From Gryganskiella cystojenkinii (Eukaryota > Mortierellomycota > Mortierellomycetes > Mortierellales > Mortierellaceae): a stretch of DNA of 64,000 nucleotides. Made by a program: the position numbers and the translations under genes. Shown here piece by piece: positions 1 to 10,989 of this stretch. The stretch covers positions 1-64,000 of the forward strand of contig JAAAIG010000108.1 in NCBI GenBank assembly GCA_015852425.1, in the 5' to 3' direction. The notes under the pieces were generated by a model, which was not told the DNA's origin, made no database searches, and worked only from the letters and a program-made list of their open reading frames with translations. Position 1 is the stretch's first letter; every line of letters starts with the position of its first letter.

Positions 1-130
1 TTTTTTTTTTTTTGGACTTTCGTGAGAACAAGCGAGACGGGCATCTCCTCTCTCTTCTCTCATTACCACCTCCCATATTCACATTCCAGTCTTTACTCTG
101 ATTCAATCACAAAAACAACAAACAAGCGAA

Positions 131-150
131 ACACACACACACACACACAC
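131..150. repeat. (AC)n microsatellite in 5' leader
   Basis: A perfect run of alternating A and C lies just before the kinase start codon at 157. It is within the probable 5' untranslated leader and is likely length-variable. No function is evident. Confidence 0.8.
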
Positions 151-156
151 GTCACA

Positions 157-2379
157 ATGGAGTCCATGGACACTGCGGACACCGCCCTTATCGAACCCAC
201 CCTCGCAGCACTCTCGCTCAAGGAACAAGTGGAACAGAACCCAAACACTGCCACCATCACCGTTACTCCTGCAAGTCCTTCTCTTTCGCCTCCTACTCTC
301 GCTCCGGCTTCCTCTAATGGTCGAGTTGCCATAGCCACTGCAGAAAACGAGCCTGGTTCTTTTTCTCAGATACAAGAACAACAGCAACAGCCCACAAAAG
401 TTCCAGAGCGAACACCCTCGACTACACCTTCGATCAAATCGCACTCCAGTTCCCCCAGGTCCCATCAACTGGCCGAGATCCCTTCTGCCTATGACCTCTA
501 CTCAACGCCATCACCCGGCCATAAAAATGGTGCTCGGTCCATCGATTCTTCCTCCTCGGATGCAGCCCCTTCGTCCTCGGGCCACTCTTCAATTAACGAG
601 AGTAAACATCGATTCGAGCGACTCCCCAACGGTAGCCATCATCATAATCTCTCGGCTCCGAAACGACACCAGTTCCTGTCGAGTCAGGTCCGTCGATTCA
701 AGGACCTGCTGGAAGGCAAAAAGGATAAGGAAGAGTTGCTACAACATCATCAACATCATTTGCTTCACCAGGGCCATCATCTGAAACGGGAGGCTATGGA
801 GCATCCGTTATCGTTGATGAAGGAAAAGATCCAGGATTTCGAGACGGATTCTCACCTGGGCTCTGCTCTGAGTAGCAAGAAGAAGTTGACACTGAAAGAA
901 GAGTTCTTGCACAAGTATGGCGATTTGCAACAGGTCATTGGCAAAGGTAAAAAAAACAGAATGATATCAGAGAATATGGAGGCAACACATGAATAACAGA
1001 TATATTCTGTGCTTTTTTGTTATTCCCATAGGAGCGTTTGGTACCGTTCGACTGTCCGTCAAGAAAAACCCAGAAACTGGAGACGAAACTGTTTTTGCAG
1101 TCAAGGTAAATAATGCCCATGCAAGGACGAAGAATGTTTGATAGGAGGAATGAGCAAAACAAAAAACATTTCATGTACCATCCTCTCTCAAAGTTCAAAG
1201 CCCTGTGGTTTATCGTCCTCTTGTTCAACAACGTGGTTTTCACATTTTTTTTTTTCTTTTTTTTTGGTCGATCCCTCCTGCAGGAATTCAAACATAACCA
1301 TAATGAATCACAGAAATCTTACATGCGGCGGTTGACCAGCGAGTTCTGTATCGCCTCGTCCTTGAAGCACGTCAACGTGATCCAAACCCTAGATCTCCTG
1401 CAACTCCACAGCGATGCTTACTCTGAAGTCATGGAATACTGTGCCGGTGGCGACATGCACACCTTAATCGCCAGTGCCAGTTCTCTGCCCGAGGCTGAGT
1501 CCAACTGTTTCTTTTCTCAGCTCGTCAACGGCGTTGCGTTCCTACATTCTATGGGTGTCGTCCACAGGGATTTGAAACCAGAAAATTTACTCCTCACTGC
1601 GGATGGGTGCCTAAAGATTGCAGATTTCGGAAACAGTGAGGTCTTTAGGATGCCCTGGGAGAAAAAAGTGCGATCTTCAGCGTCGATTCGGGGCAGTGGT
1701 CCGTTTATTGCACCAGAGGAGTTTACCAGCAAGACCTTTGATGCTCGGTAAGAGTCGATCACTTCCCTTTCATTTGTTACTGCGGTCGCGTGTTTGCTTT
1801 TTTGGAAAAAATATAATAGGTAGCTAACACTAACCTGTGCTCTGAAACGTACTTTTTTTTCTTCTCGATAATAGAAAAGTGGACATGTGGTCCTGCGGCA
1901 TCATCTACATGTGCATGCGGTTAGGTCGTTATAACTGGGCAGAGGCCTCCAAGGGTGACCCCATCTGGGAAAGTTTCCAGTACAAGATCGAGCAAGCTCG
2001 CGAAGCCGAACGAGCCGCTGCGATCACAGGCGAGTCGCGACCACCCCACTGGGTAAAGTTTGTCAACATCCGCGCTCTGGAACAGGCCACGCATACAACT
2101 TTTGGTTGGCCAGACCATATCTCGGAGGTCATGGACAAGTTACTCGAGATTGACCCGAAACAACGTTGGCAAGCCGGTCATGTCCTCGAGAGTCAATGGC
2201 TTCAAGAGATCGACAACTGTCACCAGACCGAGCCTCCCGCGGATCAGGTTCTGGACGAGAGTGATTTTGATGAGGAACCGAGTCAACGAGTCGGTTCCAA
2301 GGTCGTTCAACAAGATGCGGCCGTCACGGGTTGCAGTGTCGTCAAGGACGCCAAGACGCATTTGGAATCCAACAAGTAG
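157..2379 (+). CDS. Ser/Thr protein kinase, halotolerance (Hal4/Hal5/Npr1)-type
   Basis: Four exons (157-946, 1032-1105, 1284-1747, 1875-2379) join into 610 aa. The first about 255 residues are Ser/Pro/His-rich and low in complexity, as in fungal kinases that regulate plasma-membrane transporters. The kinase domain has a glycine loop GKGAFGTV split by intron 1, the ATP-anchoring Lys in FAVK (about residue 288), the catalytic loop HRDLKPEN (382-389) and DFG (402-404). It also has a GSGPFIAPEE activation segment and the VDMWSCGIIYMCM helix, followed by a GRYNWAEA stretch. This wording is close to yeast Sat4/Hal5 kinases, which stabilise K+ and nutrient transporters; the subfamily is inferred from motif resemblance. 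The start at 157 is chosen because it follows the leader microsatellite and opens the low-complexity tail. No catalytic residue is missing, so it should be active. Confidence 0.9.
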
Positions 2380-2510
2380 ATAAATGATCGCCATCGATAT
2401 GAATAGTTGTTTTATCTCTAGTTTTGTACAGTAAATGGATTATTACTTTGAATTAAAGTGTTATGCGAGTTGTGAATGATGACTATTTTGATTAGGGGGA
2501 GGTAGTGTAT

Positions 2511-4574
2511 TTAGTACTCGAGTTCGGCAAGGAGTACCAACTGGTCGAGATCGTTGCTCTCCTGAAGACTGCTCGACTCGGACTGATCCATGGACCAGAC
2601 AATACCGTCCATGAGTTCACCTTGGACACGCTTGCAACTTGCAGGGAAATCCTCGTCGATAAAGGTTGTTAACATTGGCTCGATGAGTTGAGTCAACAGG
2701 TTCTCGAGTCTTGGGTCCGGTGCGAAATCCGGTCGTCTCCTTGACAAAAAGACGCTATCGCTCTTCCTACTGTCACGACTGCGTTTGTCGAAAACCGAGG
2801 TAGGGGACTCGTCATCTTCTTGAATCTCGTCCTGTTCCTCCTTCACCTCCGTAGCCACATCGTCTGAGCGATCGATATCGAGGCTTCGTTTTTGGAAACG
2901 ACTCAGGAACGTCTGACGGGGATAATCCCCAAAGCTCTCGATGTCCTCGTCATCATCGTCCTCGTCGTCGTACCCTCGATGACCTGAAGGGTCTTGGATA
3001 CCAATCACAAACGGGTCTGGGTACTCATCCTCGTCTACTTCATCACTGCCGCTTGCAATCACGCCGTCGTTATCGGACTTGGTTGCAGTATCTTTTTGGT
3101 TTTTACTGTTGGAGTCGAGGCTGTCGTCACTCTCGCCTTCAAAGTCCTCAAAGAGACGACCGGTCGTATCCCAAGGGTGGAGTTCCATATCTTGGTCCCA
3201 AAGATCCTCATCTTCTCCACGACTATCGGAGACATCCGTCTCCTCCTCGTCCTCCTCGAGCGCAAAGGACCCTATCGTGGGAGAGGACGATGATGAGGAT
3301 GACCAGATCCAGTCGTCGCTCAAGAGATCCAGACTATGATGGTCCCGAGCAGCATTCTGGTTACTGAGCGTATTGATGTCGAGGTTGATCTGGCCATTGA
3401 AATCGACAAGCTGGCCGCGTACTTGCTGTTGTTTCGAAATTTGTTGCAGGGCCTCTTGAATCGCTTCCGTAAGTTGATGGATGACCAAGGTCGGGGTTAG
3501 GATCTCGGCCATGTAATCAAGCACGGCCTCCATAGCGACCTCGGTCACGGCTGGGATTTGGCTGGCAAAGTCGTTCATGCTGCTGCTGCTGCTGCTGCTG
3601 GTTTCGTCGTCTTTGTTGACCCTGGAGGGGGACCGGCTGTTTCTTGTCAGGGATGAAGGGAGTCGGAACCACACAGAGTCGCCTTCTTCCTCCTCCAAGG
3701 CATCATTGTTAAGGCTGCTGTTATAGTCGATCACCTCATTGCCATCGATATCTTCGACGACTGCATCGGACGACCGATCGTCCTGCTCAATGTCGTCACT
3801 AAAGACCTGCCTCCTGGGTCCTGTGCTTCTCGTCCCTCCTTGAATTCTGTCAAATACGGTCCTGCTGCTGAGCGTTATCTCTTGTGGCGGTGAGGACACC
3901 AACAAGGCTGCATCATCGACCGCGGTCTTGATGACCTTATGCAGAGTCTCGTACTTGGTCAACCCACTGGTCGAAACAATCTGTTCCATAACCTGAAGGA
4001 CTTTAGTTCTCATCACTGCTCGGGTCTCAACCCCAATCACGGGTAACATCATGACCAGCCTGGACAGCTGAGCGACCAATCGATCCGAGATCTCGGCATC
4101 CAACAAGGCTCGAAAATGGGTTGTGCAGTGGTCGAGAATCTGATCTCGACTTTGAGCACTGTAATAGTAAGGTTGTTGCTTCATGGTGTTTGTGCCTTGA
4201 TGGCCACGAATGCTTTCTGAAAAAGTGGAAACTTCAAGGTCATGACGTTGATTGTTGTTGTGGTTGGCAGGGGGCGGAGTAAGGGGTAGATGTTCCTGCT
4301 GGGCGACGACGGTAGGTCGTGTGACGAAAAATTCCTTGGAGCCAAACAGTATCGAGTCATGGTATTGTTGGTGTTCTTGTTGCTTAGTATCCTCTTGTGA
4401 GGAGTAGGGGTGAGAGTTGTCTTTGTTGTTGCTCGTCAAAAGTAATGAGGCGTATGGAATAGAAGCTGGAAGGGCCGATGTGGTGGCTGAAAAGAGTAAG
4501 AGTGAAACTGCAGCTGTCAAGCCCAGAAGCACAGTCGTCGTTGCTGTTGTCGTAGTCGAGTGTGAAGCGATCAT
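2511..4574 (-). CDS. Secreted acidic protein of unknown function, 687 aa
   Basis: This is a single-exon gene. The N-terminus has a hydrophobic core (about residues 13-34) ending in TSALPAS, which reads as a cleavable secretion signal. The body alternates two predicted helical segments with Asp/Glu/Ser-rich disorder. The helical segments lie at about residues 148-230 and near the C-terminus (PDPRLENLLTQLIEPML). A Ser run and strongly acidic blocks lie between them. Cysteines are very few (one in LDHCTTHF, one near the C-terminus). Several KR/RR pairs, such as QKRS and DKRS, could be Kex2 sites. I do not recognise a family. A secreted or cell-wall-associated role is inferred only from the leader. 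Confidence 0.75.
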   Translation of the reverse strand: MIASHSTTTTATTTVLLGLTAAVSLLLFSATTSALPASIPYASLLLTSNNKDNSHPYSSQEDTKQQEHQQYHDSILFGSKEFFVTRPTVVAQQEHLPLTPPPANHNNNQRHDLEVSTFSESIRGHQGTNTMKQQPYYYSAQSRDQILDHCTTHFRALLDAEISDRLVAQLSRLVMMLPVIGVETRAVMRTKVLQVMEQIVSTSGLTKYETLHKVIKTAVDDAALLVSSPPQEITLSSRTVFDRIQGGTRSTGPRRQVFSDDIEQDDRSSDAVVEDIDGNEVIDYNSSLNNDALEEEEGDSVWFRLPSSLTRNSRSPSRVNKDDETSSSSSSSMNDFASQIPAVTEVAMEAVLDYMAEILTPTLVIHQLTEAIQEALQQISKQQQVRGQLVDFNGQINLDINTLSNQNAARDHHSLDLLSDDWIWSSSSSSSPTIGSFALEEDEEETDVSDSRGEDEDLWDQDMELHPWDTTGRLFEDFEGESDDSLDSNSKNQKDTATKSDNDGVIASGSDEVDEDEYPDPFVIGIQDPSGHRGYDDEDDDDEDIESFGDYPRQTFLSRFQKRSLDIDRSDDVATEVKEEQDEIQEDDESPTSVFDKRSRDSRKSDSVFLSRRRPDFAPDPRLENLLTQLIEPMLTTFIDEDFPASCKRVQGELMDGIVWSMDQSESSSLQESNDLDQLVLLAELEY

Positions 4575-5980
4575 GGCTCTGGGTATTTCGGTATATTTAA
4601 ACGGTGGAGTGTGGTGTATTGGTTAGTTGGTATTGGGAAAGTCGGGCAGTGTTTTGATCGACCCTGGCAATACAAAGGGACGTCGACAATAATGGGTGTG
4701 AGGCGAGTGAAATAAAATGGATCAAAAGTGAAGGAAGGGATAGAGAAAGAGAAGCGTGCAAAAAAAACAGTTTTTGTTTGTGTCCTCATTTTTTTGTTGG
4801 TTGTCTGCCCAGGCTCGTGGGATCACTATCCTTGGTAGAGTTGGGAATCGACAATGGCAAAAGAGAAAAAAAAAGAAAAGGACACCCCTAGATGCCATGC
4901 AAGAAAGTTGACAAAGAGGAAAAGAAAAAAAAAAAAATAGTCGATCTTAGTTTGACCCGGCTTTGAAAGACGCTGTTGGTGATCCATGGTGCAAGAAGTT
5001 GAGCATCGATTTTTTCGTCTGCTCTTTGTAGATCGTTCCTTTACGATGAAGAAAATAGTTCAATGAGCAACTAGGAAGTCGAAAAAAAAAGTCGATCCCA
5101 GGCTCTCACTCTACGATCTTTTTCGCTCTTTTCTTTCCCCTTTCATTTGAGTCTGAGGATAGCACTCTTTTACGAGAGAAAGAACTTCCACAGAAATTCA
5201 AAGCTTGGGGAAAAAAAAGGAGTCGTGTCCTGCGGACTAGGCAACTTGAAGATTTACAATGAGCGTCCGTTGATGACACAAATAAAAGGAAAAAAACACG
5301 AGAAACAGGCGCCTCAACAGCCAACAGCACATTCTGAAAGATAGAGTCCAGGTTGCCACCTTCTTATTCCCTATCTTCAAGTAATTGGCGCCAAGCGATA
5401 TGTTAATTCCAAGAAAACCCAGTAGACGATCCTTAACCGTCCCGGAGACACTTCTGGTTCATGTTTTCTATGGTCCTCTTCCTCTTCCTTTCATCCACAT
5501 AACTGGTACATGAACGTTTTGTACTGACATTCGCTTCCACATCGGCAAAAGAGGAACTTCTTTTTTTTTTTTGCATTCAGGAACCGACAGAAGCAAAAGA
5601 AAAAGAACGAATAACGAGAGAGAATAGATGATCAACGAAAGAGGGTCCACTCTTCTCGCTGAAGGATGACTGATATTCAACCCTCGCATTCAACCATTCT
5701 ACTAACTGGAATAACTGGCGATGTGACTAAACAGGGAACATCGAATGTCACTCATACGTTCACTATCATTCGATCCACGACTGTTCTTGACAATGAAAAT
5801 GATTGAACCCTTTCAAGCACCCTTTTTGCAGCAGCGTCTCATCCTGGATCTTTACTATTATTTTCTCGGATACGCGCCCCCGCCTGGCCCTAGCAAGAGT
5901 GTTCCAAGTTCTTATACAAGCTATGGATAAGATACGGGTCCTTGCCAATGGAAAGAGGAGGGAAAAAGTTACACCACTCT
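4575..5980. other. Intergenic region, no gene seen
   Basis: About 1.4 kb separates two divergently arranged secreted-protein genes. It contains many A and T homopolymer runs and no long reading frame with recognisable content. It presumably carries both promoters. Confidence 0.6.
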
Positions 5981-5987
5981 TTCTTGG

Positions 5988-5995
5988 TATAAAAG
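5988..5995 (+). promoter_or_regulatory. TATA box of the 316-aa secreted protein gene
   Basis: TATAAAAG lies about 90 bp upstream of the ATG at 6082 and is followed by a pyrimidine-rich leader ending in CACAAACATC. This is a conventional strong-promoter layout and suggests high or regulated expression. Confidence 0.6.
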
Positions 5996-6081
5996 GACCC
6001 ATTCCTGCGATACTTCCTCTTCTCCCAACCTTCGCCACTCACCTTTCTCTACCACAAACATCTTAAACTTCGACAAATACC

Positions 6082-7032
6082 ATGAAATTCCTCACCTCCG
6101 CCTTGCTGATCTCCGCCGCTCTTGCCACTATCGCGTCCGCAGCACCTTTGATTTCTTCCGAAGATATCGTCCCCTCCAACTCGGATGCAACGATCAACAG
6201 CATCCACCTCCTCAACAAGCGTTGCGGCGATTGCACTCAGACAGACGGTCTCGCTTTGGATCTGATCGTTCAGGCCTCGGCGGATCATTATGCTTCTATC
6301 GCCCATAGACACCTCGATAATCTCATGATCGAGATCGAGACCGCCAAAGTCACGTCCGGTAACCAGGAACTACCCCAGGAGAAGGCTGCTCTCAACGTTG
6401 CTGTCCAAGCCAAGATCGACGGGGCCAAGCAGGCTTGTGCACCTGAAGCCCTCGCTCCGGTGATCAAAGCCACAGTCACTGCGAACTCCAACATGGATGT
6501 TCCTTGGTCCAAGAAGGAAGAGATTGAGAAAAAGATGGCCGACTTTGATATTATGATCACCAACGTGGTCTTGGATCGCATTCAGTCCCAAGTCAACGCC
6601 GAGGGTTTGTCCAAGGACTGCACCGAAAAAATGACCAACACAGATCTTGCACCTGCGCCTGCTGGCCCTGCACCTGCTGCTCCAGTCCCAGCCCCAGCCG
6701 CAGTTCCAGAGACCCCCGCGCCCGCTCCTGCTGAGGTACCAGCACCCCCGGCACCCGCACCAGCCGAGACTGAGCCTCAGGCCGGCATCGACGTCAAGGC
6801 CAGTGTTGATCCCAAGTTTGTTTGCAAATCTGGATGCAAGGACTCTGCAGATGCGCACACAGTCTTGACTCTGCGTGTCAACCTCGAAAACGAGTTTCAG
6901 CCCCGTTTAACTCATTTCTATCAACAGGAGGTCCCTACTGCCTGCACCGAGAACCGATCTTCGCTTCTCGGCGGAGTCTTGAGCTTGATCGCCGATTTGA
7001 ACGTGAAGGCGAACGCGAACGCGCAGGCATAA
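6082..7032 (+). CDS. Secreted protein with Ala/Pro linker, 316 aa
   Basis: Single exon. The leader (residues 1 to about 20, ending ASAAP) is a typical signal peptide. It is followed by a propeptide-like stretch ending in NKR before CGDC, a good Kex2 processing site. The mature part has a helical N-terminal domain with paired cysteines (CGDC, QAC, KDC), then a linker of about 45 residues made almost wholly of Ala and Pro with a few Glu and Val. A shorter Cys-containing C-terminal domain follows (CKSGC, TAC). The two flanking domains may be related, since both pair a C-x-x-C or C-x-x-x-C with a later Ala-Cys. Nothing identifies an enzyme. A structural or cell-surface role is possible. Codon usage is strongly biased and a TATA box is present, so it may be abundant. 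Confidence 0.8.
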   Translation: MKFLTSALLISAALATIASAAPLISSEDIVPSNSDATINSIHLLNKRCGDCTQTDGLALDLIVQASADHYASIAHRHLDNLMIEIETAKVTSGNQELPQEKAALNVAVQAKIDGAKQACAPEALAPVIKATVTANSNMDVPWSKKEEIEKKMADFDIMITNVVLDRIQSQVNAEGLSKDCTEKMTNTDLAPAPAGPAPAAPVPAPAAVPETPAPAPAEVPAPPAPAPAETEPQAGIDVKASVDPKFVCKSGCKDSADAHTVLTLRVNLENEFQPRLTHFYQQEVPTACTENRSSLLGGVLSLIADLNVKANANAQA

Positions 7033-7226
7033 GGCGAACACTTGAACAATTTGTACGACTTTCTTAGTTATGCAAGCATCATACCCTATTCACATAACCC
7101 TTTTAATAATAAATGACGATTTAAAGCGAACCTTCCACTGTTGCCTCTTAGGCAGGCAGTATTGCGTGCGCTCAAAGCGGGGGGGGGGGCTTTTTTTTTG
7201 GTTTTCGGTCGATGGCCTTGGAAATG

Positions 7227-7244
7227 CACGTGATCAAGCACGTG
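7227..7244 (+). promoter_or_regulatory. Paired CACGTG elements upstream of tRNA-Gly
   Basis: Two CACGTG palindromes (7227-7232 and 7239-7244) precede the tRNA by 65-82 bp. The same pair at nearly the same distance precedes the second tRNA-Gly (45738-45763). The retained spacing argues for function, perhaps as bHLH binding sites, though a recent locus duplication is the alternative. Confidence 0.45.
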
Positions 7245-7308
7245 ACTGTAAATCGTAAAATGTATTCATAACTGACAGTAAGAATCACCTGACATCTAGT
7301 AACACAAA

Positions 7309-7379
7309 GCGTGGTTGGTTTAGTGGTATAATTACCGCCTGCCACGCGGTAGACCCGGGTTCGATTCCCGGACCACGCA
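7309..7379 (+). tRNA. tRNA-Gly (GCC)
   Basis: 71 nt with the acceptor stem GCGTGGT pairing ACCACGC, an A box within TGGTTTAGTGG and a B box GGTTCGATTCC. The anticodon loop CTGCCAC gives GCC. There is no intron. A short TTTT run just downstream can serve as the Pol III terminator. The sequence is identical to the copy at 45826-45896. Confidence 0.97.
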
Positions 7380-7604
7380 ATTATCTTTTGTCCTCATTCC
7401 CTACACAACTTGGCGGTTTCTTTTGGCAAACCAAACAAAAGCCACGGACACCGCTAAGAAAAGACACTTTTTTTTTGTGGAGATTTGGGCGTTTTTTTTC
7501 TTCTTCTTTTCCTACAAATTTCAACATTTGCCCTCACACCCCATTCACCACTCGATCTTAAAGAGAAGGAGCATTCAACTGCTTTGTGGGAATCAACAAA
7601 CACC

Positions 7605-10173
7605 ATGGATCGCATCAGCACCGAGTTACTCCTGCCCTCATGGAACGACCAAAGTCTGTCGAAGAGGACAGAAACTGCAAGGTCGTTCCTCCCGCCTGGC
7701 TTTCTCAGTCTGGATCAATACCTCGACTGTCTCCAGTCCTTCCTTAACCTCTGTGAACCAGTGACCGAGTTAATGATTGTCGATTATTTCACTACGGACT
7801 CTTGGGAGACACGCATGCCCAAGAGTTGGAGACAGGCCTTCGAATCGGATCAAGGAACTCTGTCCTCGTTGGATCTGATGGAACTTGTCAGTCTGGGCAA
7901 GCTCAGGGACTTTGACAGCAGCGGACCAACGTCATCGTCATCGTCATCTTCAGCAGACGGACCAAAGGATTGGCCAGAGTCACTCAAGGCGTTCGTCAAG
8001 ATGGTGAAAAGGCTGTCGATCAACAGAACACTCGATCCGGATTGTAAGTTGCCAACCCACGCTCTGTTTTTCACGTCGTAGGCGCTATTACGCCTCATTA
8101 CGTGATAAACGGACCAACGCACGCCTTCTTCTTACTAATGGCCACTGTTTTTTTTACTCTCTGCTGCTTTCTCTCACACTTTTTTTTTTCTTTGTATTTT
8201 TGGCAACAGACTCAAAGTTCAAAGACACGCTTGACATTCACCTTATCCCAGGCATGTCCCCTAAAAAATTGCATGAGGTCGAGATTCTCAGTGGATTGAT
8301 GGCTTCATATGCTAAGGAACATCACATCGGATCCGTGATCGATCTCGGTGCTGGTCAGGGATATCTAAGCCGAGTTCTGGCGTTCCAACACCAACTTTGT
8401 GTCCTAGGCGTGGACTCGAACACAATCCAGACCTGTGGCGCTCAGACGACTCAGAAGAGGACTGAGAAGTTGTTTGTCAACAAGTCAAAGTTGAAGAGCA
8501 CAGCGAAGAAGGCGACAAAACAACAGAGGCGTAACAATGAGGCTGCAACATCAGCATCCTCAGCGGTAGCAGAGACGTCGACGCAGTCGGACATCGGCAG
8601 CGGTTGCCCGAGCTCAGTCTCATCTCCGTCTCTTTCATCGTCCACAGTAGCCACGACGGACTCTACACCCTGCAACAGGAAGGCGAAATCAGGTGATCGT
8701 CGATCCAGAAGCAGCAGTCCAGCAGCGACCAAGAATAACGGAGGCAACGGAGTCAACAGCAACGGTCCCACCACTACTGCCACTACTCTAACCAAGGAAA
8801 CAACAGGAGAGGCACCCTGCAAAAAAACAAAGACCAAGAAACCCAAGGCCAAGAGGACGATCTCTGAGAACACCACTCCTGCTCAAAATATACCCTGCTC
8901 TGGATCGTCCAGTAGCATCGCCAGCACGGACTCGACCCTTGCTGTTCCAGGACAAGAAGCTGCGACGACGCCTTCATTATCCAAGACTGCGACTACAACT
9001 GCGAATGACCCCAGTTTGGCCACAACTCCGGGAAGCAACTTCCAGTTACAACATATTACCCATCATATCACAGCGGCGACTCTCCCAACTTTACTCAAAG
9101 AGCACTTCCCAAAGAAACCCAAAGAGATCACCCACAGAGAGGAAACTAACAACCAAACCGAATCAGAAGAGAAACGATTGCAGAGCGACGACGGCGAGGA
9201 CGAACGGTGGACGCTTTGCGGTCTTCATGCCTGTGGTGATCTGACGAGTAACATGATCAAGTTGTACCTGGAGAGTTCTGCGACATGTCTGTTCAGTGTC
9301 GGATGCTGTTACCACTGGATCACGGAACGGTACGATCGAGACGGCAAGATCGTTATTGACGATGGTAAGAAATATTAGAGTTGATGGATGACAATTATTT
9401 CGCCACATGAGAACCGTCTTTTGGATAAATATTACCAGCCTCCTAACGATATTTGATTTGTCTTTTCGCGCTTTTGATTTGCGTAATTCAAGGAACACAT
9501 GGATTCCCTCTCAGCAAAGTTTTCAACAAACACAAGGCCCATCTGGGTGATCATGCCAAGATGATTGCTTGTCAGTCCCCAGAAAGATGGCTCGAATACC
9601 AAAAGGAGACTGAGGACGCGATTCATGGCCATTATTTCCGAGCACTTCTTCATGTAAGACAACCTAATCTTTGTCCGTGTTTTTGTATATCCATTTTATT
9701 CACGTTCGTTTTGTACTGACTGTTCTTTATTTCAAAAATCCTTTGTATAGAAACTGATGGTCGAGAGAGGATTGTACCCAGGACCACCGGCGATCGCACC
9801 CGTCCTCGGACGCATGGGAAAACACAGACTCAAGGGCTTTCCTCATTATGTGACCACGGCTCTGAACCGACTCAAACTCCCCGCGGATGCGATCACACCC
9901 GAGGAAGCCCAAGCTGCATACGACCTGTTCTTAAAACAGGATCTGTACAGGATTGGGATCCTTTGGGCTCTGAGAACCATGTTGGGACCGTTGTACGAGG
10001 GTATGATCTTGTTGGATCGGGCGATGCACCTCCATGAGACGATCCTTGGAACGGACGATGAGAATGATGAAGACTGCAAGAGCAAAGAGAAGAAAGGATC
10101 TGTTCAGTTGGTCGCTGGGTTCGATGTGGTAGAAAGTCCCAGGAATATGATTCTGATCGCCTTAAAAGATTAG
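7605..10173 (+). CDS. METTL25/RRNAD1-like methyltransferase
   Basis: Four exons (7605-8043, 8210-9364, 9493-9653, 9751-10173) give 725 aa. The SAM-binding motif I is DLGAGQG (191-197) within VIDLGAGQGYLSR. The family block GLHACGDL (about 484-491) and the later VGCCYHWITE and GTHGFPLS follow, all characteristic of the METTL25/RRNAD1 group. An insertion of about 240 residues, very rich in Ser, Thr and Lys, separates motif I from the GLHACGDL block. It would form a disordered loop out of the folded domain. The human relatives are poorly characterised and associated with RNA or ribosome biology, so the substrate is not known here. The start at 7605 (CACCATGG) has a good initiation context. The next gene is convergent. 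Confidence 0.9.
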
Positions 10174-10616
10174 AAAAAAAAGTCTCCTCTCATCATAAAA
10201 TAAAAATAGATAACCCTGTTGCTATTTACTCTCTAAGTAAAATGGTGACACTGCCCCTAATTGCCCCTGTCTATATATTGACAAGAAAGTGAACAAGATG
10301 GAAAACACAGGCATAACGTCAGCGTTGTTTGGTTCCTTCCAAACAAATTTCGATTCAACTAAAAAGTGTTGAGTTGTTGACCCTGAGAAACGTAGTTACG
10401 AATGGCCACGAGGTTTTTTTCCGTGCAAATACCATGTAACTTGGAATCGCTTTGAGGCGCCAGTTGAACTTTTTGAGTGGCGAGACATTTTCTTGGTGAA
10501 ATCCGCGTCCTTCTTGTCCATCTAGTTTAGTGGCACTTACGGGTCGTAAGTGCGGGCTTACTGAAAATTTGCGCTTTGTTACTGAAAAAAGCAGTCTAAT
10601 TTCAGCAAACCCGCAG

Positions 10617-10836
10617 ACATTCAGCAACATTCCGCAACATTCAGCAACATTCAGCAACATTCCGCAACATTCAGCAACATTCAGCAACATTCAGCAACAT
10701 TCAGCAACATTCAGCANNNNNNNNNNNNNNNNNNNNNNNNNNNNNNNNNNNNNNNNNNNNNNNNNNNNNNTCAGCAACATTCAGCAACATTCAGCAACAT
10801 TCAGCAACATTCAGCAACATTCAGCAACATTCAGCA
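10617..10836. repeat. 10-bp minisatellite (CATTCAGCAA)n with assembly gap
   Basis: Tandem copies of the decamer CATTCAGCAA, a few with CCG for CAG, run through both sides of a run of N (10717-10770). It lies between the 3' ends of two convergent genes. Because the unit is 10 bp it encodes a cycling peptide in any frame, so the overlapping open frames are not genes. The true copy number is hidden by the gap. Confidence 0.95.
10717..10770. other. Assembly gap (N)
   Basis: 54 unresolved bases inside the decamer array. Confidence 0.99.
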
Positions 10837-10989
10837 GTAAAAATTTGTCAGTCGATATGCACTACATGTAGATGAGTCTTTTCTCCTTCTCAATTTTTTT
10901 TGCCACTAATTCTTCCTGAACATTTTCCCACGCGAGGTTTTTGGGCTCAAAAAAACGCGTTCCTATTTTTTATTTGCTTTCTTTTCTTT

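Noticed and set aside
10617..10836. CRISPR-like array
   Set aside because: The repeats are contiguous decamers with no spacers, in a eukaryotic sequence.
10530..10871. Open frames through the decamer array on both strands
   Set aside because: Frame openness follows from a 10-bp repeat lacking stops; composition is a cycling peptide.
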